A stretch of 64,000 nt of DNA from Lutimonas vermicola (GCF_038433205.1 NZ_JBCDNA010000001.1:1116001-1180000), one strand, 5' to 3'; positions 1 through 9,490 are shown, numbered from the stretch's first letter. Translations and numbers: made by a program. Notes: generated from the sequence alone by a model not told the origin.

Positions 1-351
1 TAAGGTCAGTATGTTTATCGGTAGGGTTGTCAAGTAAATAAATATTTTTGGAATATTAGCTATGATCCTTTTTTTTAATCATTTTTTGTATAAAAATAAT
101 ACCTGGAAGGGTGATCCTTTCGAATTCCTGTATTTTGAGAATTACAAAGAAAACAAAACTCAAACTGCCAGAGTTTCGATAATTTTAACTTTGTATTGTT
201 CCATACTTATAATATTTTCTCCTAAAATTGTCTTACGTTGTTGCTATAAGAAGCCGGTTTACTGGTTACGATATGCGCTTTATATGATTGCTAAAAATAC
301 ATAAAGCCCAATGATTACTGTTCTATTTCATGATGATCCGGTAATTTTCAT
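1..351. other. Left-edge region without a recognised gene
   Basis: An 80-codon plus-strand frame (62-304) is open here. Its product (hydrophobic stretch LTLYCSILIIF, basic tail) matches no family I know, and no clear ribosome binding site precedes it. The region lies just downstream of the aldo-keto reductase gene, which ends at 352 on the minus strand. I see no RNA gene or repeat in it. Confidence 0.4.
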
Positions 352-1293
352 TTACCATGGAAGCTTGAGCTGTTTCACTTCATTTTGATAGAAATTTTCC
401 AACTTTTTAACAAGTTCCTTTGACATTGGTGTATCGGCACTTTCCACATTGCTTTTCAGCTGGGCAATAGTCGAATTACCGGGAATTACAGTTGAGACAG
501 CATCATAGGCCAAACAAAATGATATGGCCGATTGTGACAGGCTTTGGTCATGGTCAATAATATGCCTTACTTTCTCTATCAAATTACTCCTTGTTATGAT
601 ATCCATTTTTGACCAGCGTTTTCTAATATCATTAAAGCTGCTATCAGCATTGTATTTTCCTGAAAGCCAACCCGAATCAAGCGGGATTTTAACAATAATC
701 CCTACACCCTCTTTTTGTGCGATATTAAAGGCTGAAGCCGCATCCTGATGAAGAATATTGAAAAATGCCTCAATAACACCACAGTTTGTTGTTTCCAGAA
801 AAACTTTCATTTCCTGGTAGGTGTCCAAAGAAGCTCCGTAAGCCTTTATTTTACCCTCATCAAGCAAACGATCCAATACCTCATAATGCGGATTGTTAGT
901 GCCATCAAGAATTTCAAAAGGAGGGTTGTGAAAAATCAGGGAATCTATATAATCTACCTGTAATCTTTTTAAACTGCCTTCTAAAGATTTTCGGATGTGG
1001 TTAGCGTTGTAGTTGGTTTCTCCTGTTTCGGTATGGCCAAATTTTGTATTAATTACAATCTTAGTCCTGTCAACATTTTTCAGGGCCTTTCCGAGTCTTA
1101 ATTCACTGGATCCGAGCCCGTAATTTGGAGCCGTATCAAAAAAATTGATTCCTAATTCAATCGATGTACGGATCATGGCAAGAGCCTCTTTTTCTGACAT
1201 ACTTTTCCAACCGGAATCTTCTCCCAATTGCCAGCCACCAAGGCCAATTTCAGAAACAAATGGTGATTCCCCTGTGTATTTTCTATAGTTCAT
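352..1293 (-). CDS. Aldo/keto reductase
   Basis: A cytoplasmic NAD(P)H-dependent oxidoreductase of the aldo-keto reductase superfamily, 313 residues, which is the usual length. The catalytic tetrad is visible: Asp53 and Tyr58 in FDTAPNYG, Lys84 in NTKFGH and His122 in IFHNPP. The N-terminal GLGGWQLG is the usual first strand of the TIM barrel. The layout resembles the bacterial subgroup that contains L-fucose/galactose dehydrogenase-like and YdjG-like enzymes. The substrate cannot be read from sequence. It is a single gene with a 70-base gap to the next minus-strand gene, so it could be read through from the DUF6090 gene upstream. Confidence 0.93.
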   Translation of the reverse strand: MNYRKYTGESPFVSEIGLGGWQLGEDSGWKSMSEKEALAMIRTSIELGINFFDTAPNYGLGSSELRLGKALKNVDRTKIVINTKFGHTETGETNYNANHIRKSLEGSLKRLQVDYIDSLIFHNPPFEILDGTNNPHYEVLDRLLDEGKIKAYGASLDTYQEMKVFLETTNCGVIEAFFNILHQDAASAFNIAQKEGVGIIVKIPLDSGWLSGKYNADSSFNDIRKRWSKMDIITRSNLIEKVRHIIDHDQSLSQSAISFCLAYDAVSTVIPGNSTIAQLKSNVESADTPMSKELVKKLENFYQNEVKQLKLPW

Positions 1294-1363
1294 TTGCAGT
1301 TAAGGTGTTTTATTTTTGAAACGATTTGCTGAAAAGCAGTTTTAACATTGTGACATAAAACAA

Positions 1364-2650
1364 TTAGTCTTTTTTAAACTGTATTGATCTTACATGAATT
1401 GTTCTTCCAAGGGGGCCTTCAAAAACAAAGCCTAAAGGAACCATTATTAATTGCATATCAGCTGTTTTGAATTGGTTTGTTTGAATTTCATAAATCTTCC
1501 ATTGATCAGTTAGCTCAATCTGAACCCTGGATTCAGAACCATCGGGTGGATCATGTTTATCCTTCATCGTTATTTCAAATTGCTCCCCACCGATTTCACC
1601 TTTCATCTCTATAAAAATTTTCGTGTAATTTGAAAAGTCCATTTCATTTACCCTCCCGCCAAGGGCATTAATCTCAAAATATGGCGAACCCCAATCATAT
1701 GTATTTTCAGGGTATTCTATGACAAAATAGTCTTCTTTGTATGAAAAATGATCTCGATATATGACCGATGCCGCATATTTTGGCTCAAACCCGGTAGGTA
1801 TTTCACCATTAATTAAAATGCTTATTAAATCTGCATCTGCAAATGAGTATAAAATACCACTAAAGTCAAGTTTTGTTTGTTCATCAAAAGTGGTATTTGA
1901 ACTTTTTATCATTTCAATCAACTTATTACCCATCAAAATTTGCTCTTCGTAAGTTTGAATTATGTTCGGTTCGTAATAGGCATGACCAAATATATTTTTT
2001 GTGCTATTATCCCGTAAAATCTCACGAAAACGAGGCGTAAATGAAGAAAGGTCATCATAAAAAAGCCATGGCCTTAAAAAAATATCCTGACCATTATCCC
2101 TGAATTTAGCAAGCCAGGCCGCATGATAAGCTCCCAGGCTTTCATTATACTTTTCTTCAATGCTTTTAATTTTGTCTGCAGTTGTATAATAAGCGCTTAG
2201 CAATAATGCCAGATCAGTGCCTTGAAGCTTGCCAAAATAAGTTGAATTTTTTAATGATTCAAATGCGCTTAAGTTAGACTTGAAATAGACGAAGTTTAAA
2301 ACATTTTGAAAAGCCGTATTTATATAGGCAGTTTCTTCCAGACTAATTGCTTTTACATCGTCTAAAATGTAGTAACTAAAAATAGAATCACCCTTTTTCC
2401 CCATGTTTGACCGTGCCGTTGCCAACAGGTTTAAATCCCTTATATCCGATTGTACACCTCCGGCAATACTTTGCAATAAGCCTTCTAATTCTTGTTTTTG
2501 AATTCTTTCTTCATTCCAGTTGTTTATTTGCAGCGCAATTAAAATTCCTATAACTACTAACACAATTTCGCCAATGGCATATCGCATATATTTTACCGGT
2601 CTGTTATCGTCTGCCATTTTTTTTCGAATTTTTCTGAAGAATGGTATCAT
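1364..2650 (-). CDS. DUF6090 family membrane protein with extra C-terminal domain
   Basis: 428 residues. The start has the hallmark of the flavobacterial DUF6090 family: a basic MIPFFRKIRKK head, then a conserved YAIGEIVLVVIGILIALQINNWNE membrane segment (about residues 24-47). This predicts a single-pass inner-membrane protein with a large periplasmic part. A helical region follows (about 50-260). From about residue 300 there is a beta-rich segment with YFEINALGG, FIEMKG and IHVRSIQF, which resembles a carbohydrate-binding or galactose-binding jelly roll. The four other DUF6090 proteins in this window (242-269 residues) lack this part. The family's function is unknown. The C-terminal fold is inference. 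Confidence 0.85.
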   Translation of the reverse strand: MIPFFRKIRKKMADDNRPVKYMRYAIGEIVLVVIGILIALQINNWNEERIQKQELEGLLQSIAGGVQSDIRDLNLLATARSNMGKKGDSIFSYYILDDVKAISLEETAYINTAFQNVLNFVYFKSNLSAFESLKNSTYFGKLQGTDLALLLSAYYTTADKIKSIEEKYNESLGAYHAAWLAKFRDNGQDIFLRPWLFYDDLSSFTPRFREILRDNSTKNIFGHAYYEPNIIQTYEEQILMGNKLIEMIKSSNTTFDEQTKLDFSGILYSFADADLISILINGEIPTGFEPKYAASVIYRDHFSYKEDYFVIEYPENTYDWGSPYFEINALGGRVNEMDFSNYTKIFIEMKGEIGGEQFEITMKDKHDPPDGSESRVQIELTDQWKIYEIQTNQFKTADMQLIMVPLGFVFEGPLGRTIHVRSIQFKKD

Positions 2651-2808
2651 TCAATTATTGATTTTTTATTGTCTGATGCTGGTTGCGAATACAAAAGTAG
2701 CGTATTTAGGTACTGGTTTTAATATTAAATAGAGGCCATCACACAAGCATAAACTCCAGATTCAACTTGCTTTAGGAGGCTCCTTTTAGATTTTGTTTCA
2801 ACTATGAT

Positions 2809-3339
2809 TCATTTTTTCAATTTACTATATACTTCCAAATCGGTATAGACATTTCCAGTGAGAAGTTCTCCGTCACGTTCTATACCCTCAAATTTAAATC
2901 CAAGTCTTTTGGGTATATTTATACTTGGTGTATTCTCAACGGCACATTTTATTTGTACAGTTGTAAACCCCGGTTCCCCGAAAGCAAAATCACAAAGTTT
3001 CGCTACAGATTTTGTTACAATTCCCTCTTTCTGAAACTTTTGGGAAATCCAATACCCAATTTCTGTCTTTCTTATCGTTTTGTCTGAATCTTTGAATCCA
3101 ATCAAACCAACAAATTCACCCTGTTTCCTTATCGTAAAAGTAATTTCAAACGGTTCTTCAGGAGCATTTACCATCGATGTGACAAAACTTTCAGTGTCTT
3201 CAATCTTTTGCGTAAAAGCTACAAATGGCAACCATTTCCCTAAATAGCTTCTCTGGTTGTCGATGGTATTAAAAATATCTAATGAATCCGATAATTTTAA
3301 TTGCCTCAATTCTAAATCTGAATCTATTTTAATCGTCAT
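2809..3339 (-). CDS. GNAT N-acetyltransferase, RimJ/RimL type
   Basis: 176 residues covering one acetyltransferase_3 domain. The order is a typical N-terminal LRQLKLSDSLDIF, then WLPFVAF, the central strand GLIGFKDSD, TEIGYWISQKFQKEGIVTKSV (acetyl-CoA pyrophosphate-binding region) and IPKRLGFKFEG near the end. RimJ/RimL-type enzymes acetylate protein N-termini or small amines using acetyl-CoA. The N-terminal PFVAFTQKIEDTESFV resembles ribosomal-protein-serine acetyltransferases. The gene is one of three GNAT loci in the window and lies outside the attC-like array. A small inverted repeat (AGGAG-CTCCT) lies just downstream. Confidence 0.92.
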   Translation of the reverse strand: MTIKIDSDLELRQLKLSDSLDIFNTIDNQRSYLGKWLPFVAFTQKIEDTESFVTSMVNAPEEPFEITFTIRKQGEFVGLIGFKDSDKTIRKTEIGYWISQKFQKEGIVTKSVAKLCDFAFGEPGFTTVQIKCAVENTPSINIPKRLGFKFEGIERDGELLTGNVYTDLEVYSKLKK

Positions 3340-3389
3340 TTTTTTTATTTTACATATAGCAGTTATCAGTTTTACAACGAAAAATATAG

Positions 3390-3908
3390 TTAATCAATTC
3401 CATTTAATTGCCGGTTATAATCTTCGGCATTGAATTGACCTTTAGATTCTTGTACCAATCCATTTTCATTAAAAGTCCATTCTTCAAAGCCACTGATTTT
3501 AACTTTATTGCCCGTTCCTCCGGGAGCATTATTTGTGCCGGTTAAGGTCCAGTAAAACCTTGTTGTATTTGATTTTGTCGTTAAACTATCCATCGAAACC
3601 ATCATATCGGGAAATGCATCCATAAATCCTTTTGCAACCTGCGTAATTGCCTTGGTCCCCATTGCTGGTTCTCCATCATTAACTTTTAACATGCCGTCTG
3701 AGGCAAAAAATTCAGCAACTTTTTCGGGTTTTTGACTACTCCATGCACTTGAGTATTTATTTCCGAAGTCTGTTAGTTTATTTTGTTCCATATTCTTTTC
3801 TGTTTGATGATCCTTTTTTATTGAATTTGATATCGATTTTTCAGTGCTTTTTTTACAACTAATCGTTAGGCATATCAAGATGATGATCGCTAAATATTTT
3901 ATTTTCAT
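3390..3908 (-). CDS. SnoaL/NTF2-like lipoprotein
   Basis: 172 residues. The signal peptide has a lipobox (LTISC, Cys18), so the mature protein should be membrane-anchored on the periplasmic side. The mature part has an NTF2/SnoaL-like fold signature: SSAWSSQKPEKVAEFFASDGMLKVND, then DAFPDMMVSMDSL and FYWTLTGTNNAPGGTGNKVKISGFEEWTF. The latter resembles ester cyclase-type SnoaL domains. No catalytic function can be assigned. It is 50 bases downstream of the start of the acetyltransferase gene, on the same strand. Confidence 0.85.
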   Translation of the reverse strand: MKIKYLAIIILICLTISCKKSTEKSISNSIKKDHQTEKNMEQNKLTDFGNKYSSAWSSQKPEKVAEFFASDGMLKVNDGEPAMGTKAITQVAKGFMDAFPDMMVSMDSLTTKSNTTRFYWTLTGTNNAPGGTGNKVKISGFEEWTFNENGLVQESKGQFNAEDYNRQLNGID

Positions 3909-4075
3909 CGGTTAGTATTTTTATCATTTCAAGATAACATTTTTTTGAGTATGATTAACCCATGGGGCAATATACCCTGCTCCAATTTGTCCCGTTGTTT
4001 AAACCTGGTTTTAGTCGTTGGTATTTTTATTGAAATACATCCATGATGTCTGACAAAGAAAAAAACCTATCCGTC

Positions 4076-4110
4076 AATTTGACATTTTTTAGACGCAAAT
4101 ATGTCAAATT
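4076..4110. promoter_or_regulatory. 10-bp perfect inverted repeat upstream of hsp20
   Basis: AATTTGACAT is followed after 15 bases by its exact reverse complement ATGTCAAATT. It lies about 155 bases upstream of the Hsp20 start and about 170 bases upstream of the divergent lipoprotein gene. The arm length and the intergenic position suit an operator for a dimeric regulator; a hairpin is the alternative. Confidence 0.45.
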
Positions 4111-4263
4111 GTTCCTGGTTGCTTTGTTTTACATGCAAATTCACAGTAAAAATTCATAGAAAAACCCGTTTTAGCCATTTTGGTATTTTCTTTGCTAAAA
4201 AAAGATTGAAATCAATTTGAGATTTCAAATTTGAAATAATGTTTAATTTAAAATTTTGTAATT

Positions 4264-4740
4264 ATGAGCAATTTAATTCATGTTCCTAAAAGCGGAAGTT
4301 TAGCAAACACTAGTTCAAACGTAAACTTCCAAAGTTGGTCAAATTGGTTAGATGACATCTTTAACAGAGACCTTCCATCTGTGTTTATGTCAAATTTTAA
4401 TACCGGAATTACTTTACCAAAAGTGAATATTAAAGAAACTGCCGATGCATTTATGGTAGAAATGGCTGTCCCTGGTTTTAAGAAATCAGATTTTCACCTT
4501 GACCTCGACAATCAAGTATTATCTATATCAACAGAGATAAAGGATGAAAACGAATCTCAAGAAGAAAACTATACACGCAGGGAGTTCGGTTACTCCTCTT
4601 TCAGAAGAACCTTTTCTTTGCCAGAAAGTGTAAATGATGATAAGATTCATGCCAACTATAAAGATGGTATTTTAAGTATTCTTTTGCCAAAGAAAGAAGA
4701 GGCCAGGCAAAAGCCCGTCAGAACGATTAAAATTTCATGA
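4264..4740 (+). CDS. hsp20: Small heat shock protein Hsp20
   Basis: An ATP-independent holdase chaperone of the alpha-crystallin family, 158 residues, normal length. The variable N-terminal arm (1-50) carries FQSWSNWLDDIF and FMSNFN. The alpha-crystallin domain spans about 51-143, beginning PKVNIKETADAFMVEMAVPGFKKSDF. It ends with the conserved NYKDGILSILLPK. A short basic tail follows, with PVRTIKIS in the place of the usual IxI motif. It is the only intact plus-strand gene in the first 35 kb. It has its own upstream region with an inverted repeat and a strong terminator, consistent with independent stress control. Confidence 0.96.
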   Translation: MSNLIHVPKSGSLANTSSNVNFQSWSNWLDDIFNRDLPSVFMSNFNTGITLPKVNIKETADAFMVEMAVPGFKKSDFHLDLDNQVLSISTEIKDENESQEENYTRREFGYSSFRRTFSLPESVNDDKIHANYKDGILSILLPKKEEARQKPVRTIKIS

Positions 4741-4769
4741 TGATTTAGTTAAATGATTAGACTGAAATT

Positions 4770-4803
4770 AAAGAAGGAGGCAGAAAAATATGCCTCCTTC
4801 TTT
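4770..4803 (+). terminator. Rho-independent terminator after hsp20
   Basis: A perfect 13-bp stem (AAAGAAGGAGGCA / TGCCTCCTTCTTT) with an 8-base loop lies 30 bases after the Hsp20 stop, followed by ATTTC. The A-rich left side means it could also act on the minus strand. Confidence 0.85.
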
Positions 4804-4986
4804 ATTTCAATGCTTCTATAAGTGATATGATATTTGTTATGTCAGGACATGTAAACCAAAAGGTTTGTTCACATGAATAGATAAAACTTTGGCCCATTAA
4901 TGGAAGTATTTAAAAATTGCCTACGCTTTCATCTTTCTGAATCACGCATCAATGTTCCGAATCTCAACACAAATCCTTCCAGAATC

Positions 4987-6636
4987 TTACTTATTAATGA
5001 TTGAACTGGCCATCTCTACATATTCATCTTCCTGGTCTATGATTTTAATAAGACTATTATTTACTCTATAGTCTATTGGAAATGGGCGACACAAGGTAAA
5101 ACCTGTTACTGATGTTTCAAATGTTACTCTTGGAGCATTCAGCTCAATTCCTGTATTGGGCAATGAAAACTGCATACTAAAATCATTACATCTGAATGTG
5201 CTCCCAGGTTCTTCACCAATAAAAACTGCATTTGTGTTAAATTTAAGCAAAGAAATCAAATGGCCGGTGGTTGAAAGGCATCCTCCATTGACTAAAACAT
5301 ACATTGTGCCCCTAAAATTATTTTTATTTGGCTGCATTACATTATAAAGGGGCTCAAAATCTTTGACTTCGGCATTGCGCTTGAAATATATAAAGTCTTT
5401 TTTGGTGAGATATGAAAATAGCTGAGCTGCAAAAATCGGATGGCCACCCTTATTACCCCTTAGGTCTAGTATCAGATGCTGGATATTGGCCTTTTTTAAA
5501 TCGTTGAATATACTATCTAACTGTTTAAAATAATGATCCATATCCGGCATTGCAAAAGTTGGTATTTTCAGCACTGCAATGTTCATGTTATCCATATAAT
5601 GAAAAGAAACCTGGCGATCATTTTTAATTTTGCCATATAGCGACTGTATATGTTTTAATCTGCATGAAGAGGCCGTTATGGAATCAACAGATGATCCCTT
5701 TCGGTATTTTATAATGAACTTCTCTGAATCATCAAGAAAATAGAAAAGAGCATTAAATCTTTTGTTTAGTTCATGATACTTTGTCGTTACGTTGCACCCT
5801 TCTGAAGGGATCATGAAAAATAACTTTTCAATTATTTCCTTAACAGCAAGGTTATTGATACTCAGGATCTCGGTCCCGGGCAATATCAGCTGTTTGCTTT
5901 CAAAATTCCCTGAAACAAGAAAGGCCTTGCCATTTTTAAAATACAATCGGAATGGAAAATAATGACCAAATTCATTCACTGAATCCTGATAGCTGTTAGG
6001 AAGCCTCACCCCTGTATGGCTGCATTTTACCGCATCTGTTAACTGTGACAAAATTAAATACGACTTTTCCAGGGTAACTTCCTCCCTGAGCTCGTCCTGT
6101 AACCTTTCAAGTATCAATTCCATGGAATCCTTTGGAGTAAAGGCATACAGTTGAGGATGCTGTTCTTTCAAACTTGAGTAAAGAAACAACAGGTCATTAC
6201 GCACATCCTCCGCCCTGAATTTATTTTCTTTAGCTGTTTTAAATGCTGCCAACGGGTTGGCGGCCTGCATTTTTCTTTTCAGCTGAATAGTGTGCTTTTT
6301 ACCATCAGGAAATATAAATTCCCCTGTAAGTTCGGTGAACAAGTCATTAAAATTACCTGTAAAGGGTGTTTGCTTATCAGGTATATAAAAGGTGAATTCA
6401 TTATTCGTCAATTTAATGTCGGTTAATTTATCATTTTGAATAATATTACCACCGGACATCATCTTAATGTTGCCTTGGTTGTTGCCATCAAAACTGATCA
6501 GCACTTCAAAATCATTCATGAATACACCTTCCCATGTTCCTTCGAAATTCTCCTGGCCATAAGCCTCCGGCACAGGAAAAAGAAACGATGAAATAATAAT
6601 CACATAACAGAACAAAAAAGAAGCATACTTTTTCAT
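4987..6636 (-). CDS. Secreted S41-family peptidase
   Basis: A C-terminal-processing-type serine protease, 549 residues from the chosen ATG. That ATG is preferred over one 11 codons upstream because it begins a clean signal peptide (MKKYASFLFCYVIIISS ending near AYGQ). A small beta domain follows (about 25-130). The peptidase_S41 core then has VLKIPTFAMPDMDHYF, LILDLRGNKGGH and YVLVNGGCLSTTGHL, where the serine sits in the position of the nucleophile, and GEEPGSTFRCND. No PDZ domain is obvious. The fold and export are well supported; the natural substrate is unknown. Confidence 0.88.
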   Translation of the reverse strand: MKKYASFLFCYVIIISSFLFPVPEAYGQENFEGTWEGVFMNDFEVLISFDGNNQGNIKMMSGGNIIQNDKLTDIKLTNNEFTFYIPDKQTPFTGNFNDLFTELTGEFIFPDGKKHTIQLKRKMQAANPLAAFKTAKENKFRAEDVRNDLLFLYSSLKEQHPQLYAFTPKDSMELILERLQDELREEVTLEKSYLILSQLTDAVKCSHTGVRLPNSYQDSVNEFGHYFPFRLYFKNGKAFLVSGNFESKQLILPGTEILSINNLAVKEIIEKLFFMIPSEGCNVTTKYHELNKRFNALFYFLDDSEKFIIKYRKGSSVDSITASSCRLKHIQSLYGKIKNDRQVSFHYMDNMNIAVLKIPTFAMPDMDHYFKQLDSIFNDLKKANIQHLILDLRGNKGGHPIFAAQLFSYLTKKDFIYFKRNAEVKDFEPLYNVMQPNKNNFRGTMYVLVNGGCLSTTGHLISLLKFNTNAVFIGEEPGSTFRCNDFSMQFSLPNTGIELNAPRVTFETSVTGFTLCRPFPIDYRVNNSLIKIIDQEDEYVEMASSIINK

Positions 6637-6857
6637 ATGATTATATTTTTGGACGTAATACGATCTCATTAAGGCTGTTTAAATTGACTGCAAAGGTTCA
6701 TATAAACGGATAAAGTTTAAAACAACGCCTCAGTTTGCAAAGTACATACCTTTCTTAAAGATACGAATTTTTGATGTTTCCATCCCAAAGCCGATGACAC
6801 AAAAATCAATGATGTTAAACCAAAAAAGATATAAAAATGGATAAGGCTCTTGTGCTC

Positions 6858-6893
6858 ATAAAAAAACAGAAAATTACTTCTGAATTTTCTGAA
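6858..6893 (-). terminator. Terminator of the DUF1624 gene
   Basis: Read on the minus strand, a perfect 9-bp stem (CAGAAAATT / AATTTTCTG, 7-base loop) is followed by a run of seven T. It starts a few bases after the stop at 6897. Confidence 0.85.
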
Positions 6894-6896
6894 GTA

Positions 6897-8069
6897 TCAA
6901 AAATAACTCAACCACCATTTTCCCTTGTGGCTGAGTTTATATAGACTAAATTTTCTGCAAAATGGATACAAAATAATAATTATGCCAATCCAGATTACAT
7001 AGACAAACCAAAGATTAACTCCATAACCTACCAGCTGACTTTGACCTGAAACGAACCCGTCGAGAATCATGGCTTGCCAACCATATCCCGTTATCTCTGC
7101 CAGTATCATGGCAAAAAAATGAATAACATAAATATGAATGATGTAAAAGAAAAAAGGAACTTTTCCAAAAGTGCTGATAAAATCTGTTACCCGGCCCTTT
7201 ACATTTTCAGAAACCCCAAGCAATAAAAAAGATGGGCCAATGGTCATAAGCAGATATGACAGGGATGGAGGATATTTTAATGGATCCAAAAACGAATATA
7301 ATGTCTGTAATAAAGTTCCATAATCTTCCCAATGTTTTGGGTTGCCGTAAAGATTAATATATCTGACAATTACAAAAAGCAGGATAGCAGAAACACCTAT
7401 TATTGCAAATAATTGCTGTCTTTTTTTTGCTTCTATGGTTTTATCATAAAATTTACCCATATAATATCCCAAAGACATGACTCCAATCCATGGCACTATA
7501 GGGTAAATAACCCTTATTTTAATACCGCCAAAAATGTTAAAATATGCCCTTTCATGAATTATAGACCATAATATGCTGTGATCAAAGGAAATATTGTCCA
7601 ATAGATTATGACCAAAAATAAGTATCAAGCTAAACAAGAGGATATATTTCATGGGCAAATAAATTATACCAGCCAGAAAAATCATACTGATACCCAATGA
7701 CCAAATCACAAGCAAACCAAATGAATTGAAATCTGCATTAAAACTCCAACCGAAAATCACAATGGTAAATTCAATAAACACTAACCATAGACCTCTTTTT
7801 AATAGAAAGGATGATAGTTCAAGCTTTGATTTCCGCCTTCCGATCAGATAGGCTGAAGTGCCTGCCAATAAACTAAAAGCAGGAGCGCAAAAGTGAGTAA
7901 CCCACCTGGTGAAAAACAGGACAAAATTAGTTTTTTCCGGATCCGTGGGGTCGAATAAAAAGCTGCTGAAATGAAAATAATCCCTTGTATGATCCAGGGC
8001 CATAAAAATAATGACTAATCCTTTAAGTAAATCAAGGGATTTAATCCTTTGTGCTTTTATCTGACTCAT
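6897..8069 (-). CDS. DUF1624 (heparan-alpha-glucosaminide N-acetyltransferase-like) membrane protein
   Basis: 390 residues with about ten predicted membrane helices. The N-terminus, RIKSLDLLKGLVIIFMALDHTRDYFH, is the conserved opening of the DUF1624/YeiB-like acyltransferase superfamily. In that family a membrane-embedded enzyme transfers acyl groups to extracytoplasmic sugars. WVTHFCAPAFSLLAGTSAYL and GKVPFFFYIIHIYVIHF are the other recognisable family blocks. It is a single gene with its own terminator. The family call is solid; the acceptor is unknown. Confidence 0.88.
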   Translation of the reverse strand: MSQIKAQRIKSLDLLKGLVIIFMALDHTRDYFHFSSFLFDPTDPEKTNFVLFFTRWVTHFCAPAFSLLAGTSAYLIGRRKSKLELSSFLLKRGLWLVFIEFTIVIFGWSFNADFNSFGLLVIWSLGISMIFLAGIIYLPMKYILLFSLILIFGHNLLDNISFDHSILWSIIHERAYFNIFGGIKIRVIYPIVPWIGVMSLGYYMGKFYDKTIEAKKRQQLFAIIGVSAILLFVIVRYINLYGNPKHWEDYGTLLQTLYSFLDPLKYPPSLSYLLMTIGPSFLLLGVSENVKGRVTDFISTFGKVPFFFYIIHIYVIHFFAMILAEITGYGWQAMILDGFVSGQSQLVGYGVNLWFVYVIWIGIIIILYPFCRKFSLYKLSHKGKWWLSYF

Positions 8070-8254
8070 CTGTAATGCTAATTGCTGCCAATAGTAGTTT
8101 AAGGTAGTAACTCTCCCTGACTGTCCATTTTATTTTAAATGTACTTTTCTTCCTTTAATTTAATGCTTATTCTATTGCGAAAACTATTCACGGCTTTTTT
8201 GTTCTAAACCAGGAATATCCAAGAAAGTATAATCCAGCGACTACTTATCCCATG

Positions 8255-9169
8255 CTATTTTTTTACATCGAATGAAAAAACATCAGGCCTCGAATAATGT
8301 CCGACGACATCAAACATACGTTTTGCTTTTATGATTTGATCTAGATCAATATCTGCATATAAAATACCTTCCTCTGCCTCAAGCGGGCCTGCTAAAAATT
8401 GTCCATTTGGGGCAATTATCGCACTATTACCCACATTAATCCATTCCCTTCCTTCAGGGTACAGTTTCTTAAACTCATATTCATCGGGAATATCATCCAT
8501 TTTTAATGCCATACAAGTACTAATGACAAATAACCCGCCTTCGCGCGCTATATGCTGAACTGTCTGTATCCAGTTTGGGCTTTTGTCCCAGGTTGGAGCG
8601 GCCAGAATTTGAGTTCCCAATTCGTAAATTGCATTTCTTGCTAATGGCATAAAGTTTTCCCAACAAATCAATCCTGCGATTTTTCCTGCAGAAGTGTCAT
8701 AAGAACACAAAGTACTGCCATCTCCTGCCTGGGACCATATGAGGCGTTCTCCTCCGGTTGGGATCAACTTCCTGTGTTTACCTAAAATATTGCCTTTATC
8801 ATCAATAAAAAGTAAGCTATTGAATAAACTTGCATTGCTTGATTCAGAATTTCTCTCATGCATGCCGATCACGACATTTATATTTGCTTTTTTTGCAGCC
8901 TGACAAAGCTTTCCCGTGCTCAGATCCGGAACGGAAACAGCATTTTTGACAAGTTTTACATAAAGCTCATTTAAATCAGCGCCTTTACTGTTCGGAATAA
9001 GCCATACCCAATCAGGATATCCGGAGATAAAAGCCTCAGGAAAGACAATTAGGTTTGCTCCATTTTCTCCAGCTTCTAATATCGCCTCACAGGCTTTTTT
9101 AACAGTTTTTTCTTTATTCAGGAATATTGGTGAAAGTTGTGCGGATGCTACCTTTATATGATGAGTCAT
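8255..9169 (-). CDS. Nitrilase / carbon-nitrogen hydrolase
   Basis: 304 residues, the usual length for a true nitrilase (branch 1). The Glu-Lys-Cys triad is visible: Glu45 in FPEAFISGYPDW, Lys134 in GKHRKLIPT and Cys169 in ICWENFMPLAR. CWEN after the nucleophile and the HRKLxPT block are typical of aliphatic nitrilases (nitrile to carboxylate plus ammonia) rather than amidases. It is cytoplasmic, with no signal peptide. It is a lone gene, with no nitrile hydratase or aldoxime dehydratase beside it. Substrate preference cannot be told from sequence. Confidence 0.92.
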   Translation of the reverse strand: MTHHIKVASAQLSPIFLNKEKTVKKACEAILEAGENGANLIVFPEAFISGYPDWVWLIPNSKGADLNELYVKLVKNAVSVPDLSTGKLCQAAKKANINVVIGMHERNSESSNASLFNSLLFIDDKGNILGKHRKLIPTGGERLIWSQAGDGSTLCSYDTSAGKIAGLICWENFMPLARNAIYELGTQILAAPTWDKSPNWIQTVQHIAREGGLFVISTCMALKMDDIPDEYEFKKLYPEGREWINVGNSAIIAPNGQFLAGPLEAEEGILYADIDLDQIIKAKRMFDVVGHYSRPDVFSFDVKK

Positions 9170-9338
9170 TTCAGTTATTATTAATTAGCCACGATAATGT
9201 AGAGGTGGAAGGTTGTGGTTTTGCAACTCCAATTTTCCGATGTTAAAATTTGCTCTTTACCAGGTCTAGAAACATTTTGTCCATAAAAGTTCGCATTTTC
9301 CACCCTTAGGGCTGCTCAGTTTTTCAGGATACAACATC

Positions 9339-9437
9339 TTATTTAGATTTCTTCAATCTCTTTTCTGCCTTTTTTTCTTTTGGGGTTTTAACAGGTTCCT
9401 TTTTAACGTTCTTTTTAGCGTCTTTTCCTTTTGCCAT
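9339..9437 (-). CDS. Lysine-rich 32-residue small protein
   Basis: A short reading frame of 32 codons with ATG start and TAA stop. It starts MAKGKDAKKNVKKEP and ends KRLKKSK, so nearly half of the residues are lysine. Small MAKGK...KKEP...KEKxAxK proteins recur in Bacteroidetes genomes as unassigned genes, and I recognise this one as that type. The charge suggests nucleic-acid or ribosome association, but this is inference. It follows a 56-base hairpin (9491-9546) in its probable leader. Confidence 0.65.
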   Translation of the reverse strand: MAKGKDAKKNVKKEPVKTPKEKKAEKRLKKSK

Positions 9438-9490
9438 GATATTTTCTTTTAAATGTTAATTCGTTTAAATGTAAGCATAAATTTATTGAG

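Noticed and set aside
62..304. 80-codon plus-strand reading frame at the left edge
   Set aside because: No family resemblance, no clear ribosome binding site and low-complexity composition; likely chance.
9250..9330. Minus-strand frame WKMRTFMDKMFLDLVKSKF, resembling the tail of a LysR regulator
   Set aside because: Only about 19 codons remain and a stop lies directly upstream; similarity is too short to call a relic.
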